Shown here one piece after another: positions 27,701 to 36,821 of a DNA stretch of 64,000 nt (within the stretch, counting starts at the first letter, position 1; every line of letters starts with the position of its first letter). A model generated the notes under the pieces. The model ran no database searches and had not been told where the DNA came from. It worked only from the letters and a program-made list of their open reading frames with translations. The translations under genes and the position numbers were made by a program. Source of the DNA: Holtiella tumoricola (lineage in GTDB: Bacteria > Bacillota > Clostridia > Lachnospirales > Cellulosilyticaceae); the NCBI RefSeq assembly GCF_027857615.1, contig NZ_JAQIFT010000062.1:62001-126000 (forward strand), in the 5' to 3' direction.

Positions 27701-27844
27701 AGCAAAGCTTGTTGGGACTTCTGGATTAGTGATACCTGAGGTATCCTCTTTTGACAGTAAGGATTCAAATGGAATAATGTCTCTGTAACGATAACCTGCG
27801 AGTTCATATAGTCTTGCTTCTAGTTTTCTGTCTGTAAGAAACAT
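24722..27844 (-). CDS. GH38 alpha-mannosidase
   Basis: 1040 residues, full length for bacterial GH38 class II alpha-mannosidases. Zinc-site motif CIGHTHIDVAWLWR places ligands at His248 and Asp250. WLPDVFGYS places the nucleophile at Asp360, and THQFHDIIPGS carries the later zinc-binding His. No signal peptide, so it acts in the cytoplasm, trimming alpha-mannosides from imported oligosaccharides. It is the last gene of the glycan cluster, 21 bp after the GH130 gene. Confidence 0.96.
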   Translation of the reverse strand: MFLTDRKLEARLYELAGYRYRDIIPFESLLSKEDTSGITNPEVPTSFACWDLMAVGERWSGRDLYLWLHKTISVPKEWEGKKVLGIFDFGETGAGSNSGFESLLYMDGKPYQGVDSNHKEAFLPEGVAGTDVDFTFRLWSGLEGGGTPRPQEHRINRADLAWLDEKVDDLFYMSRVILETLKELNEFDPMIPHLRSALDRAYKLIDWSYPGSEEFYASVHAADDLLNELIDGMDKNSLVKVKCIGHTHIDVAWLWRLKNTKEKCARSFSTVLRLMEQYPEYTFLQTQPQLYEYIKEDYPEMFEKIKAKVQEGKWEADGGMWVEADCNLTSGESLTRQILVGGKFFREELGQEIKYLWLPDVFGYSWALPQILKKSGIPMFMTTKISWNQYNRMPHDTFKWRGIDGSEVLTHFITAPEPWSQKGSWFYTYNGHLTPKIVKGVYDAYRNKELTDEMLISYGYGDGGGGVNRDMLELRRRIDKMPGLPTLETGKASDYFEGLQEKVANTDEYVHTWDGELYLEYHRGTYTSQAYNKKMNRFLENYYRKVEWLTVLEALEKGNIADAAQDTLTEGWKIILTHQFHDIIPGSSIREVYEDSHVNYEKAENIAKEVETKALNHIVAKEAKKWTIVNSTNWERSDEAFIAHEGEGHFVDAEGNVLTSQKTHNGSVVYVDKVPALGWKTITLVEKEAVNANVEAFSFNDKCVETPFYTVVMNEAGHITSLVDKEVNREVLAAGARANVIQMFEDKPLAHEAWDVDIFYQEKMREVTDLTRMEVTEVGPLQMVIRLEWKYMNTTIKQDMIFYKEDKRIDFKTWVDFRERKQLMKVAFPVDIRATYATYDVQYGNVQRPTHWNTSWDWARFETVAHKWVDLSERNYGVSLMNDCKYGHDIKDNVIRLTLLKSATHPDTEQDQGEHEFTYSLLPHANSWVDADTEKRAYFLNNPLQVVEGAAKTDSYSFLNVDNNFIEVDAIKRSEDGKHLVVRAHEYTGGKQRATFTLGMPVKSWQESDLMERPEGELHTNEAITLEFGPYEVKTVLIEL

Positions 27845-27865
27845 TATTTCTTCCCCCTGTTAGTC

Positions 27866-28855
27866 TTATAGTGAGTTGTTTTTGATGTATTCTACTAATT
27901 CGTCAACTTGTGCGAATGCAAGACCTGTTACAGTATCTGCACATCCGTAGTAAATTGCGATTCTTCCTGTTTCAGCATCTGTAAGAGCTGCACATGGGAA
28001 TGCTACGTTTGGAACGTCACCAACACATTCGTATAACTCTTGTGGTGAAAGAAGGTATGGTTTAGTTCTGTATTTAACGATCCATGGTTGATCAATATCA
28101 AGGATAGCAGCACCGAAGCTGTATACGAAACCATTACAGCTGTTAAGAACACCGTGGTAGATCATTAACCAGCCTTCTGAAGTTTCGATAGGGATTGGGC
28201 CTGCACCGATTTTTGTTGATTGCCATGCAGAATCGTCACCTTTTACTGTTGACATTACATGTCTATGTTTGCCCCAGAATTCCATATCTGGTGTTTGGCT
28301 GTAGAAGATATCTCCGAATGGAGTATGTCCTGTATCTGATGGTCTACTTACCATACCGTAAAGACCATTGATTTTTCTTGGGAACATAACACCATTTCTG
28401 TTGTATGGTAAGAAAGCATTTTCTAATTGGTGGAATGTTTTGAAGTCGAATGTATAAGCAACACCGATTGTTGGTCCGTGGTATCCATTACACCATGTGA
28501 TGTAGTATCTATCTTCGATGAAGCATACACGTGGGTCATAACGGTATTCTCTGTTAAGGATTTCTGCATCATCACCTTCGAATGTAATTGGTTCGTGGTT
28601 GATGTTCCAGTTGATACCATCTTCACTGAAACCAGCAAAGATATCCATGCTTCTTGATTTGCTATCACATCTGAATACACCAGCAAATTTACCTTCGAAT
28701 GGTACTACTGCACTGTTGAAGATACTGTTTGATGATGGAATTGCATTTCTTTTAATAACAGGGTTGTTTGAGTATCTCCAAACAACATCTGTACAACCTT
28801 CTGGTTTATCTTGCCATGGAATATTTGGTAATGCTTGTCCAATAATTTTAGTCAT
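27866..28855 (-). CDS. GH130 mannoside phosphorylase
   Basis: 329 residues with the GH130 five-blade signatures: GKFAGVFRCDSKSR, YDPRVCFIEDRYYITWC, FLPYNRNGVMFPRKI, KIGAGPIPIETSEGWLMIYHG. Members phosphorolyse beta-mannosides such as Man-beta-1,4-GlcNAc (the N-glycan core) or Man-Glc, saving an ATP. Which of these is the substrate needs assay; the neighbouring GH38, GH18 and GH29 genes favour N-glycan-derived Man-GlcNAc. No signal peptide. Confidence 0.92.
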   Translation of the reverse strand: MTKIIGQALPNIPWQDKPEGCTDVVWRYSNNPVIKRNAIPSSNSIFNSAVVPFEGKFAGVFRCDSKSRSMDIFAGFSEDGINWNINHEPITFEGDDAEILNREYRYDPRVCFIEDRYYITWCNGYHGPTIGVAYTFDFKTFHQLENAFLPYNRNGVMFPRKINGLYGMVSRPSDTGHTPFGDIFYSQTPDMEFWGKHRHVMSTVKGDDSAWQSTKIGAGPIPIETSEGWLMIYHGVLNSCNGFVYSFGAAILDIDQPWIVKYRTKPYLLSPQELYECVGDVPNVAFPCAALTDAETGRIAIYYGCADTVTGLAFAQVDELVEYIKNNSL

Positions 28856-28883
28856 GATCTTTCTCCTTCATAATGTTTATATG

Positions 28884-29900
28884 TTAATTGATATTGCTCA
28901 CTGAGTCACGGTAAACGGTATCACCTGTTACGAAGATACGACTTAATTTATCTCGTTCACCATTTTGTATTTTGTCTATAATAAGATTAGTTGCTTTTTC
29001 TGTCATTACTTCAACATTTACTGCTACTGTAGTGAGTTTAGGATGTGAAATCTCTGCATAAATGTCATTATCAAATCCTACAACAGATACATCTTCAGGC
29101 ACTCTATAACCATGTTCGTTAAGGTGCTTTACAAATTTATACGCTGTATCATCACAGTTACATACAAATGCTGTTGGCATTTCTCGTGGTAGAACAAATT
29201 CAATTTCTTCATTCGAATCATCTCTATCTGGGATAATACTTTCAAACTTAATAGGTAATCCTGATCCCATAAGAGATCTGCAATACCCTAAAAAGCGATC
29301 CTGAATACTACTTGTTGCATTGACATTACCTACAAAGCCTATGCGTGAATGTCCGCATTTCTTTAAGTAGTTTGTAATTTCAAATGTACTATAGTAGTTA
29401 TCTGTAACAATACAATCTACACTCACATCTGCATTGTAGCAATCTAAAAAGAGCATTGAAATCTGTAAATCTTTAATAATCTCAATATGTTTTTTCTTAA
29501 CATCCCCAAGAACAATAACGCCTCCCACATTACTGTCATTAAACCATTTGTTTAACTCTAGTGCACTCGGTGTGTTATCACCTAGAGGAAATAGGTTACA
29601 CATAAATCCTCTTTGAGTTAAGCTAGATGCTAACTTTTGATAGAATCTAAGATAAAATGTAGTATACTCTTTGGCATCTACATATTTTTCTTGTACCATA
29701 ATGACAATGTTTTTAGCTGTTATTGTAGCTTGGTCTGAACCTGGAAGTTTATATCCCAGTTCACGTGCCACATCTTTAATCTTTTGTCTTAATTCATCAC
29801 TTACTCCGTCTTGATCCTTCAAGGCTTTTGAAACTGTAACTTTGCTAATCTGAAGTTGATCAGCAATATATTGCATTGTAACTTCTTTTTTTCTTCTCAT
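28884..29900 (-). CDS. LacI-family regulator of glycan cluster
   Basis: Start set at ATG 29900, 8 nt after GGGGG; an upstream GTG (29915) is less likely. About 338 residues. HTH TMQYIADQLQISKVTVSKALKDQDGVS, hinge ARELGYK, then a periplasmic-binding-like effector domain (NIVIMVQEKY, GVIVLGD, VDCIVTDNYYSTFEITNYLKKCGHSRIGFVG, VSVVGFDND). It sits inside the cluster it probably controls, 29 bp upstream of GH130. Confidence 0.93.
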   Translation of the reverse strand: MRRKKEVTMQYIADQLQISKVTVSKALKDQDGVSDELRQKIKDVARELGYKLPGSDQATITAKNIVIMVQEKYVDAKEYTTFYLRFYQKLASSLTQRGFMCNLFPLGDNTPSALELNKWFNDSNVGGVIVLGDVKKKHIEIIKDLQISMLFLDCYNADVSVDCIVTDNYYSTFEITNYLKKCGHSRIGFVGNVNATSSIQDRFLGYCRSLMGSGLPIKFESIIPDRDDSNEEIEFVLPREMPTAFVCNCDDTAYKFVKHLNEHGYRVPEDVSVVGFDNDIYAEISHPKLTTVAVNVEVMTEKATNLIIDKIQNGERDKLSRIFVTGDTVYRDSVSNIN

Positions 29901-29993
29901 CAGTATTACCCCCACTTAACACGAGTCTCTCTTCTATTATCTAATTCTCAACCCTACTTAGTCAAGCATTTGTTAGGTATTTTTTCTAATTTT

Positions 29994-32546
29994 TTAACCT
30001 AAATATTTAAGTAACAATTCCCCAATACCTACATTGTAGCCTGCCCAAGCATATTGTGCCTTCATTGGCGCATTCATATCGTATGCTAATGGGTATTTTT
30101 TATCATGAATTTCAAATGCTTCGTATAAAGCATCTAATACAACTTCATCTTTTTTCACATAAAGTTCAATGTGAGGAAGTACTTTAAGTACTTTTTGAAG
30201 TGTTGGATCATTGATGTCTTTTGCATCTTTTAAGATAAATAGAATATGAGGCATAGCCTGTCTATATTTCTCTACACCTTCAAGCATTTCATTTAATAAA
30301 TGCTCTGTAGGCTCTCCGCTTACTTCTAAATAAGCAACGATTGCTGGTACATTATCTGCTACAAGTTCTGAGACTCTTCTTGTTTCACCTTCTAATGTCA
30401 TAACCTCTTCATCGCTTATCTCTACTACTTTTTTCGTATCTTCTTCGTGACGAACTTCAATTGTAAGTGACACTTCTTCCCCTAATGTCACGTCTGTATA
30501 ATACATACGTGCATGAAGTGTACCATCTGCTTGTCTATTTGTTGTTAAGATACGATAATGTCCACATTCTAGACTTAATGTAACACTCTCACCTTCTATA
30601 CTTACATTATCTAATTCAAGTGTTGTATAAACACCATCTGTAAGTTTAGCAATAGTGAAGTTTCTATAGTAATCGAAAGCTTGATCTACATCACCTTTAA
30701 CAAGTTTAAGTGTGCCTGTTTGTACTTCGGCTGCTACTTCGCCTGTTAAGTTGATCCATCTGCCTTCTTTGTAATACGCTACTGTATTATTTTCTCTTAC
30801 GTATTTTGCTGGAACACCAAGTGTTCTACAAATTGCTACGAAAAGAACTTTGCGTGATGCATCGTTACCAATACCAAGGTCAAGTAATCCTACTGGACGT
30901 GTATAAACTAATGAGTAGTTTGTTTCTTCACCATGTTTGACATTTGCCATCACATAATTGTAAGCCGCTTCTGGGTTTTGTTTAAATGCTACTTTTTGTG
31001 TTTCATCTAAACGAGCTAAAAGTTCCGGTCTATAACTTTCAATCATCTCAGATGCAATTCTTGGTGCAAGAATATAGTTTACAAAAGTTACATTATCAAA
31101 ATCTTCTTTATACTCTACTGCAGCTTGAAGGTGTGCTTTGAGGATTTCACATGTAATATCTGTAAAATCTTTCTTATTAAGTGTACCAAGTAAACTTACT
31201 TTTTCTTCCAATAACTCTTTAGTTTCTGAATCTTGGAAGAAGTTAATGATTTCTTGGTAGTTACCTAAAGCTTTTTCTATAATCTCTGCTACTTCTTTTT
31301 CAAATGGTGCATAGTGACTTGCAAACTCTGCTGCTTTTTCACCTGCATAGAAAGTAGCTTTGAAACCACCACGAATTTCTAAAGCACGTGCATGTTTTTG
31401 TTCATGCATTGCTTTAACTTCTTCTGGAAGTTCTGTTTCAGTTGGCACTTTGCCTTCTGCTGGAATCATTGTTAAATCTGCTTCATCGCCTTCTACTACA
31501 AATGTATCTGGCACAGCGATTTCTAATGTATCCATTGTTCTTACATCCATCTTAGCGTAAGCATGTGCACCGTCTTTGTAAGCACAGATCATGAGATCAC
31601 CAAGACCTGTAATAAAGCTTACTTCACCTTGTGCATTTGTCTTAAGGTCCGCTAATGGATAAAGTTCTGAGTAGTTAATCAGTTCAAAACGTACTTTAGC
31701 ATCTGTTAAAGGATTGCCTTTAGCATCTGTTACTTTAACTGTGATTGTTTTCACTTGCGCATAGTGATCAAGTACATTCACTTCTGCAATTCTTTCTGTT
31801 TGGTAAACACATGGTTCGTCACCTGGGAATGTAGAGAATGCTCTTGTATGGATAAGCATCCCTTTAGATGCAGGAAGTAAGAACCAACCTGTATCTAATT
31901 GCATTTCTGGTTCACATGCCCCTAAGAAGTGCCATTCACCATCAATCCAAGCTTCTGTCCATGCATGGTTATCATCACAGTGAGCCCATCTTGGTGCATA
32001 GACTTGTCTTGCAGGAATCCCTACTGAACGAAGTGCTGCTGTACAAAGTGTAGACTCTTCACCACATCTACCGTATGTGTTGCGTAATACTGTAAATGGA
32101 GATGCTGTACGAATATCTGTTGATTGGTAAGTTGCCTTTTCAAAACACCAGTAGTTTGTTTCAATGACTGCGTCATGCATATTAAGGTCTTTTACACGTG
32201 GTAAAAGTTCATCTGCAAAGGCATCTTTATAAAACTCAACATTTTCGTTATTGATACGGTATTGAAGGACATAGTTAAGGAAAAGTTCTCCCGTAAGCTT
32301 GTCACCCCAAGGTACCATTTTTCTTACTGCTAAAGCTTGTTTTACAAATTGAAGGAATAAAGCTCCATCATAGTTTGCAAGGTCATGCTCTGGCATGTAA
32401 GCATATAAATATTTTAAGCAAATTGCTTCTTCTTCTGTACAAGTATCGAGCACGCTAAAAAGTGCTTCACTTCTACCTTTAGCAATTTCACGTACTTCTT
32501 CAAAGCGCGCTTCTATAGCTTTTTGGTGTTCTAAGGATACTAACAT
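29994..32546 (-). CDS. Double transglutaminase-like protein, PNGase-like site
   Basis: 850 residues, cytosolic. The first transglutaminase-like domain (about 100-225) has GRCGEESTLCTAALRSVGIPAR with Cys161, then HAWTEAW (His194), then WHFLGACEPE. The normal third-residue Asp position is Gly209, while CE follows at +6/+7 after Trp as in eukaryotic peptide:N-glycanase (DPCE). Next come an Ig-like segment (about 260-345), a helical linker, and a second transglutaminase-like domain (about 530-620) that has lost its Cys and His. It could cut an amide such as the glycan-Asn link; it might instead be a peptidase or inactive. RBS AGGAGGTAG; immediately follows the CBM9-like gene. Confidence 0.8.
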   Translation of the reverse strand: MLVSLEHQKAIEARFEEVREIAKGRSEALFSVLDTCTEEEAICLKYLYAYMPEHDLANYDGALFLQFVKQALAVRKMVPWGDKLTGELFLNYVLQYRINNENVEFYKDAFADELLPRVKDLNMHDAVIETNYWCFEKATYQSTDIRTASPFTVLRNTYGRCGEESTLCTAALRSVGIPARQVYAPRWAHCDDNHAWTEAWIDGEWHFLGACEPEMQLDTGWFLLPASKGMLIHTRAFSTFPGDEPCVYQTERIAEVNVLDHYAQVKTITVKVTDAKGNPLTDAKVRFELINYSELYPLADLKTNAQGEVSFITGLGDLMICAYKDGAHAYAKMDVRTMDTLEIAVPDTFVVEGDEADLTMIPAEGKVPTETELPEEVKAMHEQKHARALEIRGGFKATFYAGEKAAEFASHYAPFEKEVAEIIEKALGNYQEIINFFQDSETKELLEEKVSLLGTLNKKDFTDITCEILKAHLQAAVEYKEDFDNVTFVNYILAPRIASEMIESYRPELLARLDETQKVAFKQNPEAAYNYVMANVKHGEETNYSLVYTRPVGLLDLGIGNDASRKVLFVAICRTLGVPAKYVRENNTVAYYKEGRWINLTGEVAAEVQTGTLKLVKGDVDQAFDYYRNFTIAKLTDGVYTTLELDNVSIEGESVTLSLECGHYRILTTNRQADGTLHARMYYTDVTLGEEVSLTIEVRHEEDTKKVVEISDEEVMTLEGETRRVSELVADNVPAIVAYLEVSGEPTEHLLNEMLEGVEKYRQAMPHILFILKDAKDINDPTLQKVLKVLPHIELYVKKDEVVLDALYEAFEIHDKKYPLAYDMNAPMKAQYAWAGYNVGIGELLLKYLG

Positions 32547-32556
32547 AGCTACCTCC

Positions 32557-33588
32557 TTATTTCACTTCTTGAATCATTGTACGGCTATCAGAGAAGATTG
32601 TAATTTCTTTCTTACCATCTGTTGATAACGCACGCATTTCAAAAGCGTTTTTTGTAACTTCGATTTCTGGTGTAATTGTGAAATTCCAATCACCTTTAAG
32701 TGCTTCAAAGTCCGTTGTAAAATGACCATGTAAGTCATAATGTTCGTGTTGTTTGTAGTAAAGTCTTCTAAGTTCCCATTTTGTATATTCATCTGCTGGG
32801 ATTTCGTATGTTTCATCCCCTTCAGCAAAGAATACAAAGCCCCAAAGCTCTGGGTAGTGAATATTAATAAGACCTGTTGGTGCCCATACCCAGTTATCTT
32901 CTGGATAGCTTCTACCTGTTTCAGGATTAATTTGTTTTGTGAAACCAGCTTCTGTTTCATCTACTCTCCAGTGTACACGAGAGAAGTTAACTCTGTAGTA
33001 TTCACCTGCTTTAGGATTACGGTTGTAATCATCTTGACCTTGGCGTAATACTGCAAATGGCATAACAACCTCTACCATCCAACGTTTGTTGTCTGCTTTT
33101 GGATTGTTAAGTTCCCCGTCAATGTGAACTGCAGTTTGAAGTCCTTGAATGTCAAATGCATTGATTGGTTTACCACCATCACGGTAAGGTTTTGTTAACA
33201 TTAAATCCCATACAGTGTTTAGTGCATTCATTTCGAATTCAAAGTAAGCATGTGTATCTGAGTTTGAATCTACGAAGATTTCAAAGTCATTATCTTGGAA
33301 AATAACACAGTCACGCTCTGTAAGTGTCGCCCAGATTTCTGGCCCTTCAAGCACTGCCCCAAAGTAAAGGTTTTCATTATCCCAAGTCATTTTTGCACGT
33401 GTTTTAAAACGTGGCTCTGGTCTAACATCACCTTCAATGTCTACAAAGTAATCTGTAAACGGAATATCTTCCCAGAAAGGTTTATCAATGTTTCCATCTA
33501 GTGTAAAAGGTTTTGTTGCTTTCTTACACATATACACTGGAGGATTAAATTCAATATTAGTTTTTGGAACTCTAAAGTTTACGCTCAT
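32557..33588 (-). CDS. CBM9-like carbohydrate-binding protein
   Basis: Start at ATG 33588 because GAGGAGAAGG is directly upstream; an ATG at 33609 lacks an RBS. About 343 residues. It has a family 9-like carbohydrate-binding/sialidase-related beta sandwich (FTLDGNIDKPFWEDIPFTDYF, TRAKMTWDNENLYFGAVLEGP, DNDFEIFVDSN, FEFEMNALNTVWDL, VVMPFAVL). No signal peptide, so if it binds glycans it does so inside the cell. It pairs with the transglutaminase-like gene 10 bp downstream. Confidence 0.85.
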   Translation of the reverse strand: MSVNFRVPKTNIEFNPPVYMCKKATKPFTLDGNIDKPFWEDIPFTDYFVDIEGDVRPEPRFKTRAKMTWDNENLYFGAVLEGPEIWATLTERDCVIFQDNDFEIFVDSNSDTHAYFEFEMNALNTVWDLMLTKPYRDGGKPINAFDIQGLQTAVHIDGELNNPKADNKRWMVEVVMPFAVLRQGQDDYNRNPKAGEYYRVNFSRVHWRVDETEAGFTKQINPETGRSYPEDNWVWAPTGLINIHYPELWGFVFFAEGDETYEIPADEYTKWELRRLYYKQHEHYDLHGHFTTDFEALKGDWNFTITPEIEVTKNAFEMRALSTDGKKEITIFSDSRTMIQEVK

Positions 33589-33848
33589 TTCCTTCTCCTC
33601 ATATTCCATATAAATTTATATTGCACATCAATAAAATTTTATATCACAAATTAATTCGTTTCACAATCACACCTTCCCAAATGTAATTGCCTCATCCGTT
33701 ATTCTTCCCACTCTTTTAATCCCTAAATTATTTTCCCTGTTTTCTCGCAGTTAACTCATAAATCAAGAATTTTCATAGAAGTTCCCCTTCCCACAAGGGT
33801 AACTTCTACAAAACTTTTACTATAAATCGGGCCGGGCCGTCCCACCCT

Positions 33849-34071
33849 GAATGTTTAGCTAGGGCTGGGCGTGGAAGGTTTCTCTGAAAACTTCCTTGAG
33901 AGGTTGTTTAGAATGTGTTAGTGAAGATGCAAGTAGAGAGAGCTCTTAGCGAAATGTTTGAGCAACGCGAGTTTTGAGCGTTCCTACTAATATCGAATTT
34001 ACACATTCTTAGCGTTCCTGAGAAGAAGTTGGAAGAGCAAACTCACATTGCCACTCCGCCCCTAAACATTC
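33849..34071. repeat. Hairpin element copy A (223 bp)
   Basis: Ends are imperfect inverted repeats (GAATGTTTAG..GGGC..GG.GTGG). Inside are another perfect 9-bp inverted pair (AGAATGTGT/ACACATTCT) and a small AACGC/GCGTT hairpin. One end abuts the GH29 stop codon (34072-34074). It shares core words with copy B at 50826-51052: GAAATGTTTGA, GAGTTTTGA.CG, AGAAGTTGGAA, GAGAGG. A G/C-rich hairpin-like stretch precedes it (33828-33848). The remainder of the 33589-34071 gap is plain AT-rich DNA. Confidence 0.7.
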
Positions 34072-35358
34072 TTAGTTATGAGTTACTACAGCTCCAGATC
34101 CACCGTACATATCGATTTCGTCTTCAAGTTCTACTTTAACTACTGTGATATGTTCATGTGCATCTTCTGGAGAAATGTTGATCCATGTTGTACCTGGAAT
34201 GTTGAACCAAGGCACACCACCGTGTACAACGTGTGTTAATTCTTTACCTGAGTGAAGGACACTAATACGTTTAATTGGTGTTGATAAACCTTTTAAGCAT
34301 AAGCTTTCTTGTGGTGTATCATGTACAAATAAGTAAAGTGTTTTCTTATCTTTTGAAAGTGTGCTACCACCAGCCCAGTAACGTTGCATAATACCGTCTT
34401 CTGTTCCGAAGATTGCTTCTTCATGTTCACCGATCCATTTACCAAGACCAAGAAGTGTATCCACTTGTTGTTGTGGAATTGTTCCATCTTCCATTGGTCC
34501 GATATCTAGAAGCATGTTACCGCCCATGCTGATACAGTCAACAAACATTCTAAGAATTTGTTTTAATGATTTGTAATCATTATCTTTATGTTGGTAACCC
34601 CAAGATGAGTTAATTGTTGTACAGAATTCCCAAGCGCCTTCTGGACGAGTAATTGGAATACCTTGTTCTGGCGTTTTATAATCACCATGTCCTGCTAAAC
34701 GAGAGTTGATGATAATATCTTCATTAAAGCTTTGAAGGTATTCTTTGAATTTAGGAAGACCCCATTGGTCTGCACTTCTTTCCCAGTCACCATCAAACCA
34801 AAGAAGGTCTACTTTACCATAGTTAGTAAGAAGTTCACCTAATTGGTTGTTGTTGAACTCTAAGAATCTGTTCCATTTCTCTAAATCTTGAACACCATCT
34901 GTTGGGTTAGAGAATTTGTTCACTGTACTTAAATCTTCTGGCACTCTGCCACCTTCATATACACTTGCATAATCTGGGTGTGACCAGTCAATAAGTGAGT
35001 AGTATACACCTTTTCTGATACCACGTTTTTCTATTGCTTCGTAAAACTCTTTTACGATATCTCTTTTTGCTGGTGTTTTCTTTACAACGTTTAAATCGCT
35101 GTATTTTGTATCAAATAGTGCTACACCATCATGATGTTTTGTTGTAAGTACTGCATATTTTGCACCTGATTTTTGAATTAAATCAGCCCAGTACTCTGCA
35201 TCGAAGTTAGCCGCTGTGAATCCATCTAATTGTTTCATATAGTCTTCATGAGAAATTCTACCATTGTAGAATGACCATGACTCTGCAATACCATTTACTG
35301 CATAAATTCCATAGTGAATGAAAATACCAAGTTTGGCATCTGTAAACCATTGTTGCAT
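34072..35358 (-). CDS. GH29 alpha-L-fucosidase
   Basis: 428 residues. N-terminal catalytic barrel: WFTDAKLGIFIHYGIYAV, AVLTTKHHDGVALFDTKYSDLN, KGVYYSLIDWSHPDY and VDLLWFDGDWE, with nucleophile Asp189. The C-terminal ~100 residues form a beta domain. No signal peptide, so it removes fucose from imported glycans, feeding the fuc operon at 13-17 kb. RBS GGAGGGG. Confidence 0.95.
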   Translation of the reverse strand: MQQWFTDAKLGIFIHYGIYAVNGIAESWSFYNGRISHEDYMKQLDGFTAANFDAEYWADLIQKSGAKYAVLTTKHHDGVALFDTKYSDLNVVKKTPAKRDIVKEFYEAIEKRGIRKGVYYSLIDWSHPDYASVYEGGRVPEDLSTVNKFSNPTDGVQDLEKWNRFLEFNNNQLGELLTNYGKVDLLWFDGDWERSADQWGLPKFKEYLQSFNEDIIINSRLAGHGDYKTPEQGIPITRPEGAWEFCTTINSSWGYQHKDNDYKSLKQILRMFVDCISMGGNMLLDIGPMEDGTIPQQQVDTLLGLGKWIGEHEEAIFGTEDGIMQRYWAGGSTLSKDKKTLYLFVHDTPQESLCLKGLSTPIKRISVLHSGKELTHVVHGGVPWFNIPGTTWINISPEDAHEHITVVKVELEDEIDMYGGSGAVVTHN

Positions 35359-35372
35359 AATAAACCCCTCCG

Positions 35373-36791
35373 CTACTTTGTTATAAGTTCATATAGTGTT
35401 CTAATTGCTACACCTGTACCGCCTCTATATTCATAGTCGCGTACAGCTGGATCAACGCAAGCAGTTGCTGCAATATCAAGGTGAATCCAAGGAAGTTCTT
35501 CAACAAATTCTTGTAAGAACATAGCTGCTGTAATGGTACCACCACCTGCAGCCCCTGTATTTTTAATATCTGCTACATCACTGTTAATCCATTCTCTATA
35601 ACGTGCATCTGTTGGAAGTCTCCAGAATTTTTCTTCTGCTACTTTCGCTGCATCTAAGAATGTATTATAGAAATGATCATGATTTGAGATAGCTGCTGTA
35701 TAGACATTACCAAAAGTAACCCCTGCAACACCTGTTAATGTAGCTAAATCAATCACTTTATTTACTTTTTCTTGTTGTATAATATATGTTAACGCATCTG
35801 CTAAGGCTAAGCGACCTTCAGCATCTGTATTTAATACCTGTACAGTTTTACCTGCCATTGTTGTTACTACGTCACCTACTTTGTAGCTGCAACCTGAAAC
35901 AACGTTTTCACAAGCTGGAATAACTCCAATAACATTTTTCTTAACATCATTTTGACTAAGTGCAATCATAGTACCAAGAACACTTGCTGCACCACTCATA
36001 TCTGTTTTTTGGTAGTACATAGAATCACTTGATTTTAAAGAGTACCCACCTGTATCACAAGTAAGCCCTTTACCAACTAAGCCTAATGTTTCCATGTCTC
36101 CACCATTTTTATGACGCATTACGATAAGACGTGGTTTATGTACTGAGCCGTTCCCTACAGTAAGCATAGCATGCATACCTAATGTTTCAAGCTGCGTACC
36201 TTCTAGTACTTCTACTTCAAATCCATACTGCTTACCACAGTTTTGTACAATCTCAGCAAGTGTTTCTGGATATAATACATTAGAAGGTTCATTTATGATA
36301 TCACGTGCTGTGTTGATCCCGGCTGCAATGTGCTTTCTTTCTTCTACACATCTGTTAGCTGCTTCTACATCAGTTACTTCTTCAAAGGAAAACTCTAAGT
36401 TCTTATCTTCTTTTTTGTCTGTTTTATACTTATCAAAAGCATATAGACCTAATTCTATAGCATCTGTCATCGCTTCGATGATACTCATTTCACTTAATAC
36501 CGAAGACTTACAAACTTTAATGCTTGCACCTTCTAAGTTAAGTTCTTTTACTTTTCTTGCTACTTTTGCCACTGCATTTCTTACAACTTCTTGTGTTAAA
36601 TCTTTTTCTTTTCCAAGACCTACAAGAAGTTTATATTCTACAGTTTCTCCATTTGTAACAAGTACATAAAGTTCTTTCGCTTTTGCTTCAAACATGCCTT
36701 TTAAATACTTTAGGTTTTCTGGCAAGAAGTCTTCGTAGAACATCTCAACTGCTACATTAGTAACTTTTGCCCCATTGATTGTAATATTCAT
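35373..36791 (-). CDS. pepA: Leucyl aminopeptidase (M17)
   Basis: 472 residues. C-terminal M17 catalytic domain with di-metal ligands in GKGLTCDTGGYSLK, KTDMSGAASVLG and the signature NTDAEGRLALADAL. The N-terminal macro-like domain is typical of the family. Hexameric cytosolic peptidase. Its place between the GH18 and GH29 genes suggests it removes amino acids from glycopeptides, which is an inference. Confidence 0.94.
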   Translation of the reverse strand: MNITINGAKVTNVAVEMFYEDFLPENLKYLKGMFEAKAKELYVLVTNGETVEYKLLVGLGKEKDLTQEVVRNAVAKVARKVKELNLEGASIKVCKSSVLSEMSIIEAMTDAIELGLYAFDKYKTDKKEDKNLEFSFEEVTDVEAANRCVEERKHIAAGINTARDIINEPSNVLYPETLAEIVQNCGKQYGFEVEVLEGTQLETLGMHAMLTVGNGSVHKPRLIVMRHKNGGDMETLGLVGKGLTCDTGGYSLKSSDSMYYQKTDMSGAASVLGTMIALSQNDVKKNVIGVIPACENVVSGCSYKVGDVVTTMAGKTVQVLNTDAEGRLALADALTYIIQQEKVNKVIDLATLTGVAGVTFGNVYTAAISNHDHFYNTFLDAAKVAEEKFWRLPTDARYREWINSDVADIKNTGAAGGGTITAAMFLQEFVEELPWIHLDIAATACVDPAVRDYEYRGGTGVAIRTLYELITK

Positions 36792-36821
36792 AAACTCACC
36801 TTCTCTTATGTGTCTATAATC

